From the IMG/VR virus record IMGVR_UViG_3300007909_000001, positions 1 through 41,362 of that record: a DNA stretch of 41,362 bases; one strand, 5' to 3'. Below the pieces are notes generated by a model. It was not told where the DNA came from. It did no database searches and saw only the letters and a list, made by a program, of their open reading frames with translations. How positions within the stretch are numbered: position 1 is the first letter of the stretch; every line of letters begins with the position of its first letter. Both the position numbers and the translations under genes were made by a program. Shown here one piece after another: positions 21,755-30,516 of this stretch. This stretch comes from a virus.

Positions 21755-22900
21755 ATGACAATTAAATTCAATAAATCAGAAACATTCCAAAATGCTAAAA
21801 CTGCACTATCTGCGGTACTTTCGAAAGAAAACGTGACAGAAAAAGAAACGACTGACGCTTACGAAAATTATTTCAATGTTTTGCAATCAGAGGTTGCTTC
21901 AGCAATCACGAAAGAAGTAAATAACGAAATGCTTGATCGTTCTATTCTTCAGCAACGCGGCCAAAACGTTTTAACGTCTGACGAAACTAAATTCTTCAAT
22001 GCCGCAGTCCTGGACGGTGGATTCAATGACGATTCAATTCTTCCAGTCACTACGCAAGAACGAGTCTTTGAAGACTTGACGACAGAGCACCCTCTGTTAG
22101 CTGCACTAGGTTTGCAGGATTTAGGTGCAGTAACTCGCTTTATCTATTCAGACGCGACTAAAGCATACGCATGGGGTCCACTATTCGGTCCAATTGCAGG
22201 GCAAATAAACGCGGCGTTCCGTGAAGAACAAATCAGCCAGTTCAAACTTACGGCATTCGCTGTTATCCCGAACGATATGCTAGAACTTGGGCCTGTATGG
22301 GTTGAACGCTATGTCCGTACAGTGATTGTGGAAAGCTATTCCGTCGGTCTTGAATATGGATACGTAAACGGTAAAGGCCCTACTGCTAGTGAACCGATTG
22401 GACTAATGAAAGATGTTGCGGTAAATGGTGCTGTATCTGACAAGGTATCTTCCGGTACACTGACATTCGCTCCTTCTCAATATGGTGAAGTTGTAGCGGG
22501 CGAACTTTACGGAGTAGTTAAAGCACTCTCTGTGGATGCAGAAGGCAAGTCACGCAAGGCTCTAAACAATATTGTTATGGTTGTAAATCCTGTGGATGCT
22601 ATCGGCGTACAAGCCCGTAACACGATCCAAACAGCGAACGGACAATGGGTAATGGCGCTACCTTATAATATTCAACCAGTTGAATCCGAAGAAATTCCAG
22701 TCGGTAAAGCGTTGTTCTTCGTGAAAGGTCAATATCTAGCAGCTATCGCGGGCGGTTACAAACTGAAGAAATTCGATCAGACTCTCGCTATTGAAGATGC
22801 TACTCTCTACACTATCAAACAGTTCGCTAACGGTAAGCCAAAGGACAATAAAGCAGCACTTGTATATGACCTGGCTATCTCGTTTGCGCCAACAGTCTAA
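21755..22900 (+). CDS. Major capsid protein (HK97 fold)
   Basis: A 381-residue HK97-family coat protein. An N-terminal helical delta-like segment of about 90 residues is followed by the core: TTQERVFEDLTTEHPLLAAL, FSDAT-like loops (YSDATKAYAWGPLFG), FRE-type E-loop (AAFREEQISQFKLTAFAVIP) and the P-domain (VERYVRTVIVESYSVGLEYG). ATGGAGGAATTAAAC precedes the ATG. It lies between protease and connector genes. The delta segment may be removed by the protease. Confidence 0.94.
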   Translation: MTIKFNKSETFQNAKTALSAVLSKENVTEKETTDAYENYFNVLQSEVASAITKEVNNEMLDRSILQQRGQNVLTSDETKFFNAAVLDGGFNDDSILPVTTQERVFEDLTTEHPLLAALGLQDLGAVTRFIYSDATKAYAWGPLFGPIAGQINAAFREEQISQFKLTAFAVIPNDMLELGPVWVERYVRTVIVESYSVGLEYGYVNGKGPTASEPIGLMKDVAVNGAVSDKVSSGTLTFAPSQYGEVVAGELYGVVKALSVDAEGKSRKALNNIVMVVNPVDAIGVQARNTIQTANGQWVMALPYNIQPVESEEIPVGKALFFVKGQYLAAIAGGYKLKKFDQTLAIEDATLYTIKQFANGKPKDNKAALVYDLAISFAPTV

Positions 22901-22919
22901 ACAAAAGGAGTGAAAGATT

Positions 22920-23141
22920 ATGCCTTACAAGGTAATTAAGCAATTCAAGGATAAAGAAGATAAAGGCAGGTTGTATGAGGTGGGCGACGAGTATCCGAAA
23001 GGAAGCTTTAAACCTACCAATAAACGCTTAAATGAATTATCCGAACTTCATCCACACTACAAGGCCGCATTCATCAAGGAAGAAGAACAGAAAAAACCTG
23101 TAGACAAGAAGCAACCAAAAGATTCAAAAAGCAAGGAGTGA
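22920..23141 (+). CDS. Small head-module hypothetical protein
   Basis: A 73-residue protein with a compact front (YKVIKQFKDKEDKGRLYEVG) resembling small SH3-like or transport-type phage proteins, and a long lysine-rich, low-complexity tail. AAAGGAGTGAAAGATT precedes the ATG. Such genes are common between the capsid and connector genes; its role is not established. Confidence 0.65.
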   Translation: MPYKVIKQFKDKEDKGRLYEVGDEYPKGSFKPTNKRLNELSELHPHYKAAFIKEEEQKKPVDKKQPKDSKSKE

Positions 23142-23146
23142 TGTAA

Positions 23147-23446
23147 ATGGCTATCACGCCCTTAGAACTAACTGAATTCAAAGATCGCATGCGCATTGAG
23201 GATAACGATGAAGATGAAAATCTTACACGTATCCTCTCGGCGTCTTTTTTTTCCTTGAAAACAGCTTGCGGAGATTACGATTTGACGAACGAATCATTCA
23301 AAGAACTTGTTTTTGAACGTTCCAGGTATGCGTATAACGATGCACTGGAATACTTCAATACGAACTTTTTGAGTCAGATTAATAGTCTTGGAGTAGGTAA
23401 GGCTCTTGAAGAAATTCGAGTAGGTGATACCGATGCAACCATTTAA
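23147..23446 (+). CDS. Head-tail connector (gp6-like)
   Basis: A 99-residue helical protein of the HK97 gp6-type adaptor family, which binds below the portal. It has EFKDRMRIEDNDEDENLTRI, SFFSLKTACGDYDL and FERSRYAYNDALEYF, typical of the family. AAGGAGTGATGTAA lies upstream. It ends inside the head-closure gene. Confidence 0.8.
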   Translation: MAITPLELTEFKDRMRIEDNDEDENLTRILSASFFSLKTACGDYDLTNESFKELVFERSRYAYNDALEYFNTNFLSQINSLGVGKALEEIRVGDTDATI

Positions 23447-23792
23447 GTACAAGCCTAAGCTAAACGCCGGAGATTTAAGACAGACGCTACTTTTTCGATA
23501 CGAAGGTGAAGGGCAAGACGAAGACGGTTATCCATCCACAGTTGATATTGATTACATTTCCACCAAAGCGAAGTTAAGAACCTTGAAAGGTAGAACGTTT
23601 TATGCGGCTGCCCAAGAGAATATGGAGAATAGTCGAGAGTTTACTATTCGGTATCGTAAGGCGCTTGATGAAAATGAGAGACCTAGCGGTTTATTCGTAA
23701 TGTGGAACGGAAAAAGGCATGAAATCGTATCTATTGAAAATGACGACGGTTTAAATGCTTCAATGACTGTCTTTTTAAAGGTTGTGGATTAA
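23433..23792 (+). CDS. Head closure / head-tail joining protein
   Basis: A 119-residue mostly beta protein resembling SPP1 gp16-type head-closure proteins: LNAGDLRQTLLFRYEGEGQD, VDIDYISTKAKLRTLKGRT and MWNGKRHEIVSIENDDGLN. The ATG at 23433 is favoured by GTAGGTGATACCG. It is located between gp6-like and gp10-like genes, the normal order. Confidence 0.82.
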   Translation: MQPFKYKPKLNAGDLRQTLLFRYEGEGQDEDGYPSTVDIDYISTKAKLRTLKGRTFYAAAQENMENSREFTIRYRKALDENERPSGLFVMWNGKRHEIVSIENDDGLNASMTVFLKVVD

Positions 23793-24173
23793 GTGGAACT
23801 TAAATTCGAAGGACTGGATGCGTTGCATCGGCGGCTAGCTGATATGGCTAACTTCAAAGCAACTGAAAAAGTAACGCTTGAAAAAGCAGGTGAACATTTA
23901 CGGAACAAAATCGAAGAAAATGTTTACTCATTCGGTTTGAAAAAACGCTCAGGCAAGTCAGAAAAAAGTTTTGTGCTTAATCGTGAAATCATAAACGGTA
24001 CTATAAAAGTCGGGTTGTCTAATCAGAGTAATGACGCGTTTTATTTGTACTATCACGAACTAGGCACTTCGAAGATTCCTGCTCGACCGTTCATGCGTCC
24101 TACTTTTGAACAGGAGAAAGCGAAAATCGAACAGATCATGGCTCAAGAGATAAGGAGGGGGTTAGGGATATGA
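23793..24173 (+). CDS. HK97 gp10-like tail completion protein
   Basis: A 126-residue protein of the HK97 gp10 family that joins head and tail. LKFEGLDALHRRLADMANFK starts it, and YYHELGTSKIPARPFMRPTF near the C-terminus is the family signature. GTG start, directly adjacent to the head-closure stop, and the end overlaps the next gene by four bases. Confidence 0.86.
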   Translation: MELKFEGLDALHRRLADMANFKATEKVTLEKAGEHLRNKIEENVYSFGLKKRSGKSEKSFVLNREIINGTIKVGLSNQSNDAFYLYYHELGTSKIPARPFMRPTFEQEKAKIEQIMAQEIRRGLGI

Positions 24174-24502
24174 ACAGTTTGATAATGAGCACTCTTAAAC
24201 CTACTGGAGTTCCTGTCTACCCCCTCAACTATCCGGGCGAAGCAACAACGTATATTACGTTCTTTGAATACAACGAGATGGGCGCTCTTTACGCAGAAGA
24301 TGTGGAAGTAAAGACGCGCTATTCCTATCAAGTTGATATTTGGTCAAAAGGTAATTATACGGCTGTCGTTAAACAGGTATTCGAATTAATGACAGCTGCA
24401 GGATTCAGACGTAACGGCGCGCAAGAACTTTACGAAAAAGATACGAAGATAAATCATAAAGTTTTCAGATTTTATTATGACAACACACTAGGAGGAATTT
24501 AA
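24170..24502 (+). CDS. Tail terminator-like protein
   Basis: A 110-residue protein resembling the DUF3168/tail-terminator class. VPVYPLNYPGEATTYITFFE, TRYSYQVDIWSKGNYTAVVK and GFRRNGAQELYEKDTKINHK match its beta-alpha pattern. The family caps the tail tube where it meets the head. AAGGAGGGGGTTAGGGAT gives a strong ribosome binding site. It precedes the major tail gene, the expected place. Confidence 0.75.
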   Translation: MNSLIMSTLKPTGVPVYPLNYPGEATTYITFFEYNEMGALYAEDVEVKTRYSYQVDIWSKGNYTAVVKQVFELMTAAGFRRNGAQELYEKDTKINHKVFRFYYDNTLGGI

Positions 24503-24504
24503 TT

Positions 24505-25092
24505 ATGGCAGGAGTACAAATTGGGTTAAAAGATTTATTCTTTGCAGAGATTGACGAAACGACAGGTACGTACGGTACGCCCTATAAGATTGCAAAGGCA
24601 ATTGAAGCATCGGTGACGGCAAACGTTAGTACCGTGGTTCTCTACGCTGACGATGGAGCGGCAGAAACGGCAAGTTCTGAGGGTGAAACAGAAATTTCAC
24701 TCGGGATTGACCAACTGACTAATGAAGTTTATGCAAAATTGCTAGGCAAAACAATCAATAGTGATGGTGTAGTACAAGATTCAAGCGGCGATATCGCTCC
24801 AAAAGGCGCTTTGATGTTCCGTTCACTTAAATCCAACGGAGGGTATCGCCACATTGTGTACTACAAAGGTTCATTCGCGCCACCAGAAGAGTCTTTCACA
24901 ACTAAAGGTGAATCTATCGAATACAACACACCTACGATTGTGGGGACGTTTGTACACTCTGACACTGTATTGAATGCTAAAGGAGAAGGTTTGAAACGTA
25001 GCGTTGTAGATTCTGACGACACTGCACTATCAGATCCTACTATTGTCACGAACTGGTTCACAGCTGTTTACGAAGAAGTACCAACACCTTAA
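24505..25092 (+). CDS. Major tail protein (phi13-like)
   Basis: A 195-residue tail tube protein of the phi13/TP901-1-like family. It begins GVQIGLKDLFFAEIDETTGT and has VVLYADDGAAETASSEGETE, FRSLKSNGGYRHIVYYKGSF and EESFTTKGESIEYNTPTIVG, all typical. AGGAGGAATTTAATT precedes the ATG. A terminator follows the stop, which fits high expression of this abundant protein. Confidence 0.92.
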   Translation: MAGVQIGLKDLFFAEIDETTGTYGTPYKIAKAIEASVTANVSTVVLYADDGAAETASSEGETEISLGIDQLTNEVYAKLLGKTINSDGVVQDSSGDIAPKGALMFRSLKSNGGYRHIVYYKGSFAPPEESFTTKGESIEYNTPTIVGTFVHSDTVLNAKGEGLKRSVVDSDDTALSDPTIVTNWFTAVYEEVPTP

Positions 25093-25104
25093 TAAAAACT
25101 AACA

Positions 25105-25134
25105 GGGAGATGGGAAACCGTCTCTCTTTTTATT
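25105..25134 (+). terminator. Terminator after the major tail gene
   Basis: GGGAGATGG (25105-25113) and CCGTCTCTC (25118-25126) pair with two G-U wobbles around a GAAA loop, followed by a T-run. It lies inside the tail operon, so it probably lowers transcription of the tail chaperone and tape measure genes relative to the tube gene. Confidence 0.7.
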
Positions 25135-25162
25135 TACTTAAAAATTGGAGGAATGATGGAAT

Positions 25163-25513
25163 ATGGCTAAAGCTTCGACAGCGAAAGTAATGAAAGACGA
25201 AGGTGTAAAAATCACGCTCGACAAAGAACGTACTCTTAAATTCGATATGAATACGCTTTGTGAATTGGAAGATAAGGGCATGGGGTTCGAAGACATAGTT
25301 AAAGGTCTGAACGAAAGAAACTTCAATAAAATCAGAACGATATTGTATGCCATGTTTGCGCACGAAGAAGATGAGGACTTCACAGAAAAGCATGTGGGCG
25401 CATTAGTAGGTGTGAAGAATATCGAGAAAGTTATAACCGCATTAGGAGAATCGCTGTCAACCGCGATGCCTGAAGGCGATGACGAAGAAGAGGGAAACGA
25501 AACGGGGAAGTAA
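25163..25513 (+). CDS. Tail assembly chaperone (gpG-like)
   Basis: A 116-residue chaperone for tape measure folding, of the lambda gpG type. KITLDKERTLKFDMNTLCEL and GMGFEDIVKGLNERNFNKIR, then ILYAMFAHEEDEDFTEKHVG, are typical of the Gram-positive family. The acidic end is EGDDEEEGNE. A slippery heptamer near the 3' end (25492-25498) allows a share of ribosomes to make a longer form. It sits directly before the tape measure gene. Confidence 0.85.
   Translation: MAKASTAKVMKDEGVKITLDKERTLKFDMNTLCELEDKGMGFEDIVKGLNERNFNKIRTILYAMFAHEEDEDFTEKHVGALVGVKNIEKVITALGESLSTAMPEGDDEEEGNETGK
25492..25498 (+). promoter_or_regulatory. -1 ribosomal frameshift slippery site
   Basis: GGGAAAC is a classical X-XXY-YYZ heptamer in the correct register: the zero-frame codons are GGA AAC. 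A shift by -1 enters a frame free of stops from 25483 to the TAA at 25708-25710. The placement before the stop of a gpG-like gene matches the well-known gpG/gpGT mechanism. Confidence 0.82.
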
Positions 25514-25710
25514 GTGATGGACCGACAGAAATTCCATACGACTTCTTTATATACATCGGCACTGTCCATTTAAATAGAACCGAATCAGAAGTGTGGAGGA
25601 TGACACCGCGAAAGATTCTTTCGTTGTGGAACCGTCACGCTATTTTTAATGGTTGGAAAAAGGAAAAAGCGAAATCACAAAAAGTCTATGCCGACCAGGT
25701 GCAATGGTAA
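25498..25710 (+). CDS. Frameshift extension of the tail chaperone (gpT part)
   Basis: About 70 codons read only after the -1 shift, giving a 182-residue GT fusion. The sequence contains PTEIPYDFFIYIGTVHLNRT and EVWRMTPRKILSLW, which matches the T part of siphophage GT chaperones (the xxWRMTPRK pattern). It has no good start codon with a ribosome binding site of its own, which supports synthesis through frameshifting. The GT form recruits the tape measure protein to the tube subunits. Confidence 0.8.
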   Translation, partial: RNGEVSDGPTEIPYDFFIYIGTVHLNRTESEVWRMTPRKILSLWNRHAIFNGWKKEKAKSQKVYADQVQW

Positions 25711-25722
25711 AGGGGTGAAATT

Positions 25723-28700
25723 ATGGCAGAGGATATAGGTAATTTAGCGATAAAACTCTCCATCGACTCGGCTAAGTTTGAACAATCAATGGCTAGTATT
25801 GACCGTAACTTAAAAGCGATGGGACAGGAAATGCGCGGCTTACAGAACCATGGTAATGCTTGGGGTCAGTCCACAGCGGGGCTAACATCCAAACAAGACG
25901 CGCTATCCCGCATGCTCAGTGGACAACAAACCAAGGTTGAGAGATTGAGAGCGGCTTATGACGCAAGCAAAGCTGCTACTGGTGAAAACTCAGTCGAGAC
26001 AGAACGACTTGCTATTCAATTAAACCGCGCTACCGCTGAATATAACCGGACTGAAGCTGAATTAGCGCAAGTAGCTGCAGCACTTCAACGGCAACGGGAT
26101 GAATTGCGGCTGAGTGAAAGTTCATGGACACAGCTAGGCGAACGTATGCGAGCTGTCGGGGCTGTCATGTCAAACGTAGGCAAGGAAATGACCAAAATCG
26201 GGAAAAATATGTCGATGAAGGTTACTGCTCCAATTATGTTGGTAGGTACTTTAGCTACCAAAGCAGCTGTCGAGTTTGAAAGTTCCTTCGCAGGAATTAG
26301 AAAAACGGTTACTGCAACAGAAGAAGAATTTGCCGAGCTCGAAAAAGGTATTCGCGATATGGCTAAGTCCGGTCCCACTGCTGCAACTGAGTTAGCCGCA
26401 ATTGGTGAATCGGCTGGGCAATTGGGCATTGAGACTAAAAATATATTAGCTTTCACGAGCACGGTTAGTGATATTGCGGTAGCTACTAACATGACTGCTG
26501 AACAAGCGGCTACAGACTTCGCAAGGTTTGCTAATATCACAAAAATGCCACAGACGGAATTTGATAAACTCGGTTCCAGTATCGTTGCACTAGGTAACAA
26601 CTTCGCAACAACAGAGTCCGAAATCATGGCAATGGGTATGAGGTTAGCAGGAGCAGGTGCCCAAGTAGGCATGAGTGAAGCCGACATACTCGGATTGTCT
26701 ACAGCCCTTACTTCAGTAGGAATCGAAGCTGAAATGGGAGGTTCGGCAATATCCAAAGCGATGGTCCGGATGCAGTTAGCTTCTACTAGTGGTTTTACAG
26801 GACTTCAAGAAGTTCTAGGCAAAACAGGGATGACGGTTAGAGAATTACAAATGATGGCGTCCCACAGTGGTAAAGCCTTTGGGCATTTGGCTGAAGATAT
26901 GGGCATGACCAAGAAAGAGTTAAATTCACTCTTGACAGCAGGTGTGGATTTAGAAAACTTCGGTAAAATTGCAGGAATGACGGGCGAAGAATTTAAAACA
27001 GCCTTTGAGAAGGATGCTGTTGGTGCGCTTGGTGCGTTTATTAACGGTTTAGGTACTGCAGAAGAAGCAGGAGATTCAGCTATTAACATGCTTCAAGAAA
27101 TGGGTATTTCAGAAGTTAGACTTCGTGATGCTTTACTTCGTGCTGGTAATGCGAGTGAACTTTTCGCGGGTGCGGTTGATCTCTCTAATGAATCGTGGGA
27201 AGAAAATAACGCCTTAACTAATGAAGCGGCTCAACGTTACGCAACAACGGCCTCACAGTTAGAAACGTTTAAAAATAAAATGGTTGACTTAGGTATTACT
27301 TTAGGCGGAATCATTATCCCGGTCTTACTGAAGATTGTGGAAGCCATCGAACCATGGATTGAAAAGTTTGCAGAACTAAGCAAGACTTCGCAGAAAACTA
27401 TCCTTGTTATTGCAGGAATAGCCGCTGCTATTGGTCCTGTTTTAGTTGTTGTAGGTGCATTGGTTAGTTCGGTAGGCGCAATAATGACTGCCTTCGGTAC
27501 AGCATCGATGGCAATCGCAGTCATGACTACAGGGGTGGCATCGGCAGTACCAGGAGTAGGAGCATTAGCGGCAGTATTTACAGCGTTAACAGGACCAATC
27601 GGAATAGCTATTGCGGCAATCGCAGGTATTGGTATCGGAGTAGGATTACTAGTCAATCATCTATCAAAAGATGCGATACCAGAAGTTGATAGATTCGGTA
27701 CAGGCGTTTCGGAAGCTACCCAAAAAGCACTTGGTAGTTTCTTCGAATTATCCGATGGTGCGTCTCAATCCTTAATGGATATGAGTATTCGAAATACAGT
27801 CGTGACGGGTGAAATGGCTTCATCTATGATTGACCAATTTAATACTATGAATACGCAGATATTGGAAGGACTAAATACCAATCACGCGGAACGCATGGCA
27901 GCTACGTCATCATTCTTCCTAAATTCATCCGTGTTAACAGATGCAGAAGAAGCGAAGATATTACAAAAACAAGAAAACAATCACACCCTAGACGTCCTCT
28001 TGCTAGAATCCAAAAATGCAAGAATCGCCGAAATCATGAATGCGGCAAAAAATGCGAAGCGAGACTTGACTGAAGCGGAAGCTGCCGAGATTAATAACAT
28101 TAAAGACAGCATGAATAAATTCGCGGTAAAAGCATTGTCTGCTAGTGAAGTTGAACAGAAAATTATTATGGAAAAAATGAAGCAATCGGCAGGAGATTTA
28201 TCTGCACAGCAAGCAGCGGAAGTTGTCAAGAACTCAGCCGCACAACGTGAAGGTACAGTCAAGGAAGCGGAAAAGCAATTTGATGAAACTGTAGGCGAAA
28301 TTATCCGTATGCGTGACGAGACAGGCGTTATCACGGCTGAACAAGCTACCAAGATGATTGCCGAAGCTACTAGGGCAAAAGATGAAACAGTGAAACATGC
28401 TGAGAATATGCACAAAGATGTTGTCAAAGAAGCGCAAGCGCAAGCTTCAGGCCATATTGAACAAGTAAACTGGGAGACTGGCGAAATCCTTTCTAAGTGG
28501 GAAGTCTTCAAGAATAAGACGAAGACTGTATTTAGCGACATTGCAAAAGGAATTCAAGACGGTTGGAATAAAGCCTGGACTTGGACGAAAGAAAAAGTTC
28601 AATCAATTATGACGTCTGCCACTGAAAAATTTGAGGAAATGAAGAAAGCTGTCGGCGACAAAATGACAGAAGTTAAAACGAAGATTTCCGAAAAATGGGA

Positions 28701-30489
28701 CGAAGCAATGAAGTTCTTTAAAAACATCGACTTGAAACAAATCGGCAAGGACATTATACAAGGTCTTGTTGACGGTATAACCGACAAAATGAAAGTAGTA
28801 GCAGATGCTATAAAAGGCATTACTGACAAAATTAAAGGTGCTTTCAAGAAGGAAATGGAAACCGCGTCACCATCTAAAGTTATGATTCGTAGCGGTAAAG
28901 ATGTGGGTGACGGTATTGCTATCGGTATCACTTCCACAGAAGGCACAAACCAAAAAGCCATCGAAGGTGTCGCAAAAGTACTATCCACAGCCGCTAAAAA
29001 GAATGCAGAAGAAATCACTAAGATTGCCACTGAAGCTGAGAAGAAGCGTACAGAGGTTCAAGCTGATTTCGCTAAGAAGCGTGCTGAACTCGGGCGGAAA
29101 TCTAACCAATCTTCTCAAACTGCATTGAAAACTTCAAAGAATAAAAAAGGCGAGATTGTTACCACTGGTACACAAAGAGTCCATAACATTCGTGCTGATG
29201 CTTCTTCTAAATTGACTAAACTCAATGAGGACGAGCAGAAGAAACTCGCTAGTATTAACGAAAAAGCGTGGAAGGATATGCAGAAGAAAGAAGCTGAAAT
29301 ATCAAAGGTCCGTCTGGAATCCGTCAAGACTTATGTTGCTGATAAAAAATCATTGGACGAACTGTCACTCGTAGCTGAATCAGAAGTGTGGAGGAAATCA
29401 CTCGCTCTGTTCCAGGTAGGCACAAAAGAACGTGTGGAAATTCAAAAGGCGTACCAGGCATCACTTAAAGCGATTAATGATGAAGTCATTAAGGTCAATG
29501 ATGAATACGCAGGTAAGATGATGGTTATTAACGACCGACTACGTAAGGAAGAAGAAGACCTTACGAATATGTATGTCAAATCTGTGGATGATCGCGCGAA
29601 GGCTCTTGAATCGTTTGCCAACACGTTTGATTTGTTCGAAATTAAGCTTGAAAAATCGGGTGCCGATTTACTTACGAACCTAACCTCGCAAGTTAACGGA
29701 TTCAAATTGTGGCAATTGGAAATCGAGAAACTATCCAATAAGGCTATTGATGACGGATTGATTGCTGAGTTACGCGAGATGGGACCGAAAGCTTTACCTG
29801 AACTACTTGCTCTTAACTCGCTCACTGGCGAGCAACTTACTCAGTACTCTGCTCTGTATCAAGAGAAAGCCAAACTTGCACGTACGCAAGCGGAAGCTGA
29901 ACTGATTGGTATGAAAACAGATACGAAGAAACGCATTGACGAATTGCGCGTTACAGCAAACACGGAACTTGAAGCATTACGCGTTGAATGGACAACTAAA
30001 ATTCAATCCATCACAAAAACGACGGATGATGAGCTGAAATCACTTAAACAAATTGGTGTAAACGCAGGACAAGGATTACTTGATGGATTGGCTAGTATGG
30101 AAGGTTCGCTCGTAGCTAAAGCGCGATCAATCGCCCAAGCAGTAAGTGCAGCAATGGCATCTGCATTACAAGTTAAGTCACCTTCAAGGGTCACGATGAA
30201 GATTGGTCAATTCGTTGGCGAGGGTCTAGAAGTTGGAATGGAAAATTCCATTGCGTCGATTAAAAACGCAGCTAGAGCGATGGCAAGTGCAGCTGTCCCA
30301 AATGTAGCAGCCTTTGCTAATCCACAACACGGTGGGTCAATGCACCCTGCTATTGCTTCGAGTGGAATCAACGGTGGAGATACGTATACGGGTCCTATAT
30401 ACGTTAATATCGACGGGAAAGATTTCGATAACATGCGAGATATTACGGACTTCTTTAGTCATCTAAAACAAGTAACTAGGAAGAGTTAA
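25723..30489 (+). CDS. Tape measure protein
   Basis: A 1588-residue protein that sets tail length. The N-terminal 130 residues are coiled coil. A TP901-1-type core follows at about 165-470 (GTLATKAAVEFESSFAGIRK ... MTAEQAATDFARFANITKMP). A long hydrophobic block at about 560-660 can span membranes (KTILVIAGIAAAIGPVLVVV). Then come long helical repeats rich in Lys/Glu, and two copies of a SPSKVM/SPSRVT-type motif (ETASPSKVMIRSGKDVGDGI, QVKSPSRVTMKIGQFVGEGL). Its length predicts a long tail. It is the largest gene of the window, directly after the chaperones. Confidence 0.95.
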   Translation: MAEDIGNLAIKLSIDSAKFEQSMASIDRNLKAMGQEMRGLQNHGNAWGQSTAGLTSKQDALSRMLSGQQTKVERLRAAYDASKAATGENSVETERLAIQLNRATAEYNRTEAELAQVAAALQRQRDELRLSESSWTQLGERMRAVGAVMSNVGKEMTKIGKNMSMKVTAPIMLVGTLATKAAVEFESSFAGIRKTVTATEEEFAELEKGIRDMAKSGPTAATELAAIGESAGQLGIETKNILAFTSTVSDIAVATNMTAEQAATDFARFANITKMPQTEFDKLGSSIVALGNNFATTESEIMAMGMRLAGAGAQVGMSEADILGLSTALTSVGIEAEMGGSAISKAMVRMQLASTSGFTGLQEVLGKTGMTVRELQMMASHSGKAFGHLAEDMGMTKKELNSLLTAGVDLENFGKIAGMTGEEFKTAFEKDAVGALGAFINGLGTAEEAGDSAINMLQEMGISEVRLRDALLRAGNASELFAGAVDLSNESWEENNALTNEAAQRYATTASQLETFKNKMVDLGITLGGIIIPVLLKIVEAIEPWIEKFAELSKTSQKTILVIAGIAAAIGPVLVVVGALVSSVGAIMTAFGTASMAIAVMTTGVASAVPGVGALAAVFTALTGPIGIAIAAIAGIGIGVGLLVNHLSKDAIPEVDRFGTGVSEATQKALGSFFELSDGASQSLMDMSIRNTVVTGEMASSMIDQFNTMNTQILEGLNTNHAERMAATSSFFLNSSVLTDAEEAKILQKQENNHTLDVLLLESKNARIAEIMNAAKNAKRDLTEAEAAEINNIKDSMNKFAVKALSASEVEQKIIMEKMKQSAGDLSAQQAAEVVKNSAAQREGTVKEAEKQFDETVGEIIRMRDETGVITAEQATKMIAEATRAKDETVKHAENMHKDVVKEAQAQASGHIEQVNWETGEILSKWEVFKNKTKTVFSDIAKGIQDGWNKAWTWTKEKVQSIMTSATEKFEEMKKAVGDKMTEVKTKISEKWDEAMKFFKNIDLKQIGKDIIQGLVDGITDKMKVVADAIKGITDKIKGAFKKEMETASPSKVMIRSGKDVGDGIAIGITSTEGTNQKAIEGVAKVLSTAAKKNAEEITKIATEAEKKRTEVQADFAKKRAELGRKSNQSSQTALKTSKNKKGEIVTTGTQRVHNIRADASSKLTKLNEDEQKKLASINEKAWKDMQKKEAEISKVRLESVKTYVADKKSLDELSLVAESEVWRKSLALFQVGTKERVEIQKAYQASLKAINDEVIKVNDEYAGKMMVINDRLRKEEEDLTNMYVKSVDDRAKALESFANTFDLFEIKLEKSGADLLTNLTSQVNGFKLWQLEIEKLSNKAIDDGLIAELREMGPKALPELLALNSLTGEQLTQYSALYQEKAKLARTQAEAELIGMKTDTKKRIDELRVTANTELEALRVEWTTKIQSITKTTDDELKSLKQIGVNAGQGLLDGLASMEGSLVAKARSIAQAVSAAMASALQVKSPSRVTMKIGQFVGEGLEVGMENSIASIKNAARAMASAAVPNVAAFANPQHGGSMHPAIASSGINGGDTYTGPIYVNIDGKDFDNMRDITDFFSHLKQVTRKS

Positions 30490-30516
30490 CGTCACACTGA
30501 GAAAGGAGGTTATCAA

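Noticed and set aside
26085-26756. Long open frame on the minus strand inside the tape measure gene
   Set aside because: It is antisense to a confident gene, has biased composition typical of a reverse-frame shadow, and no ribosome binding site was seen. The same applies to others at 27237-27656, 27981-28541 and 29442-29825.
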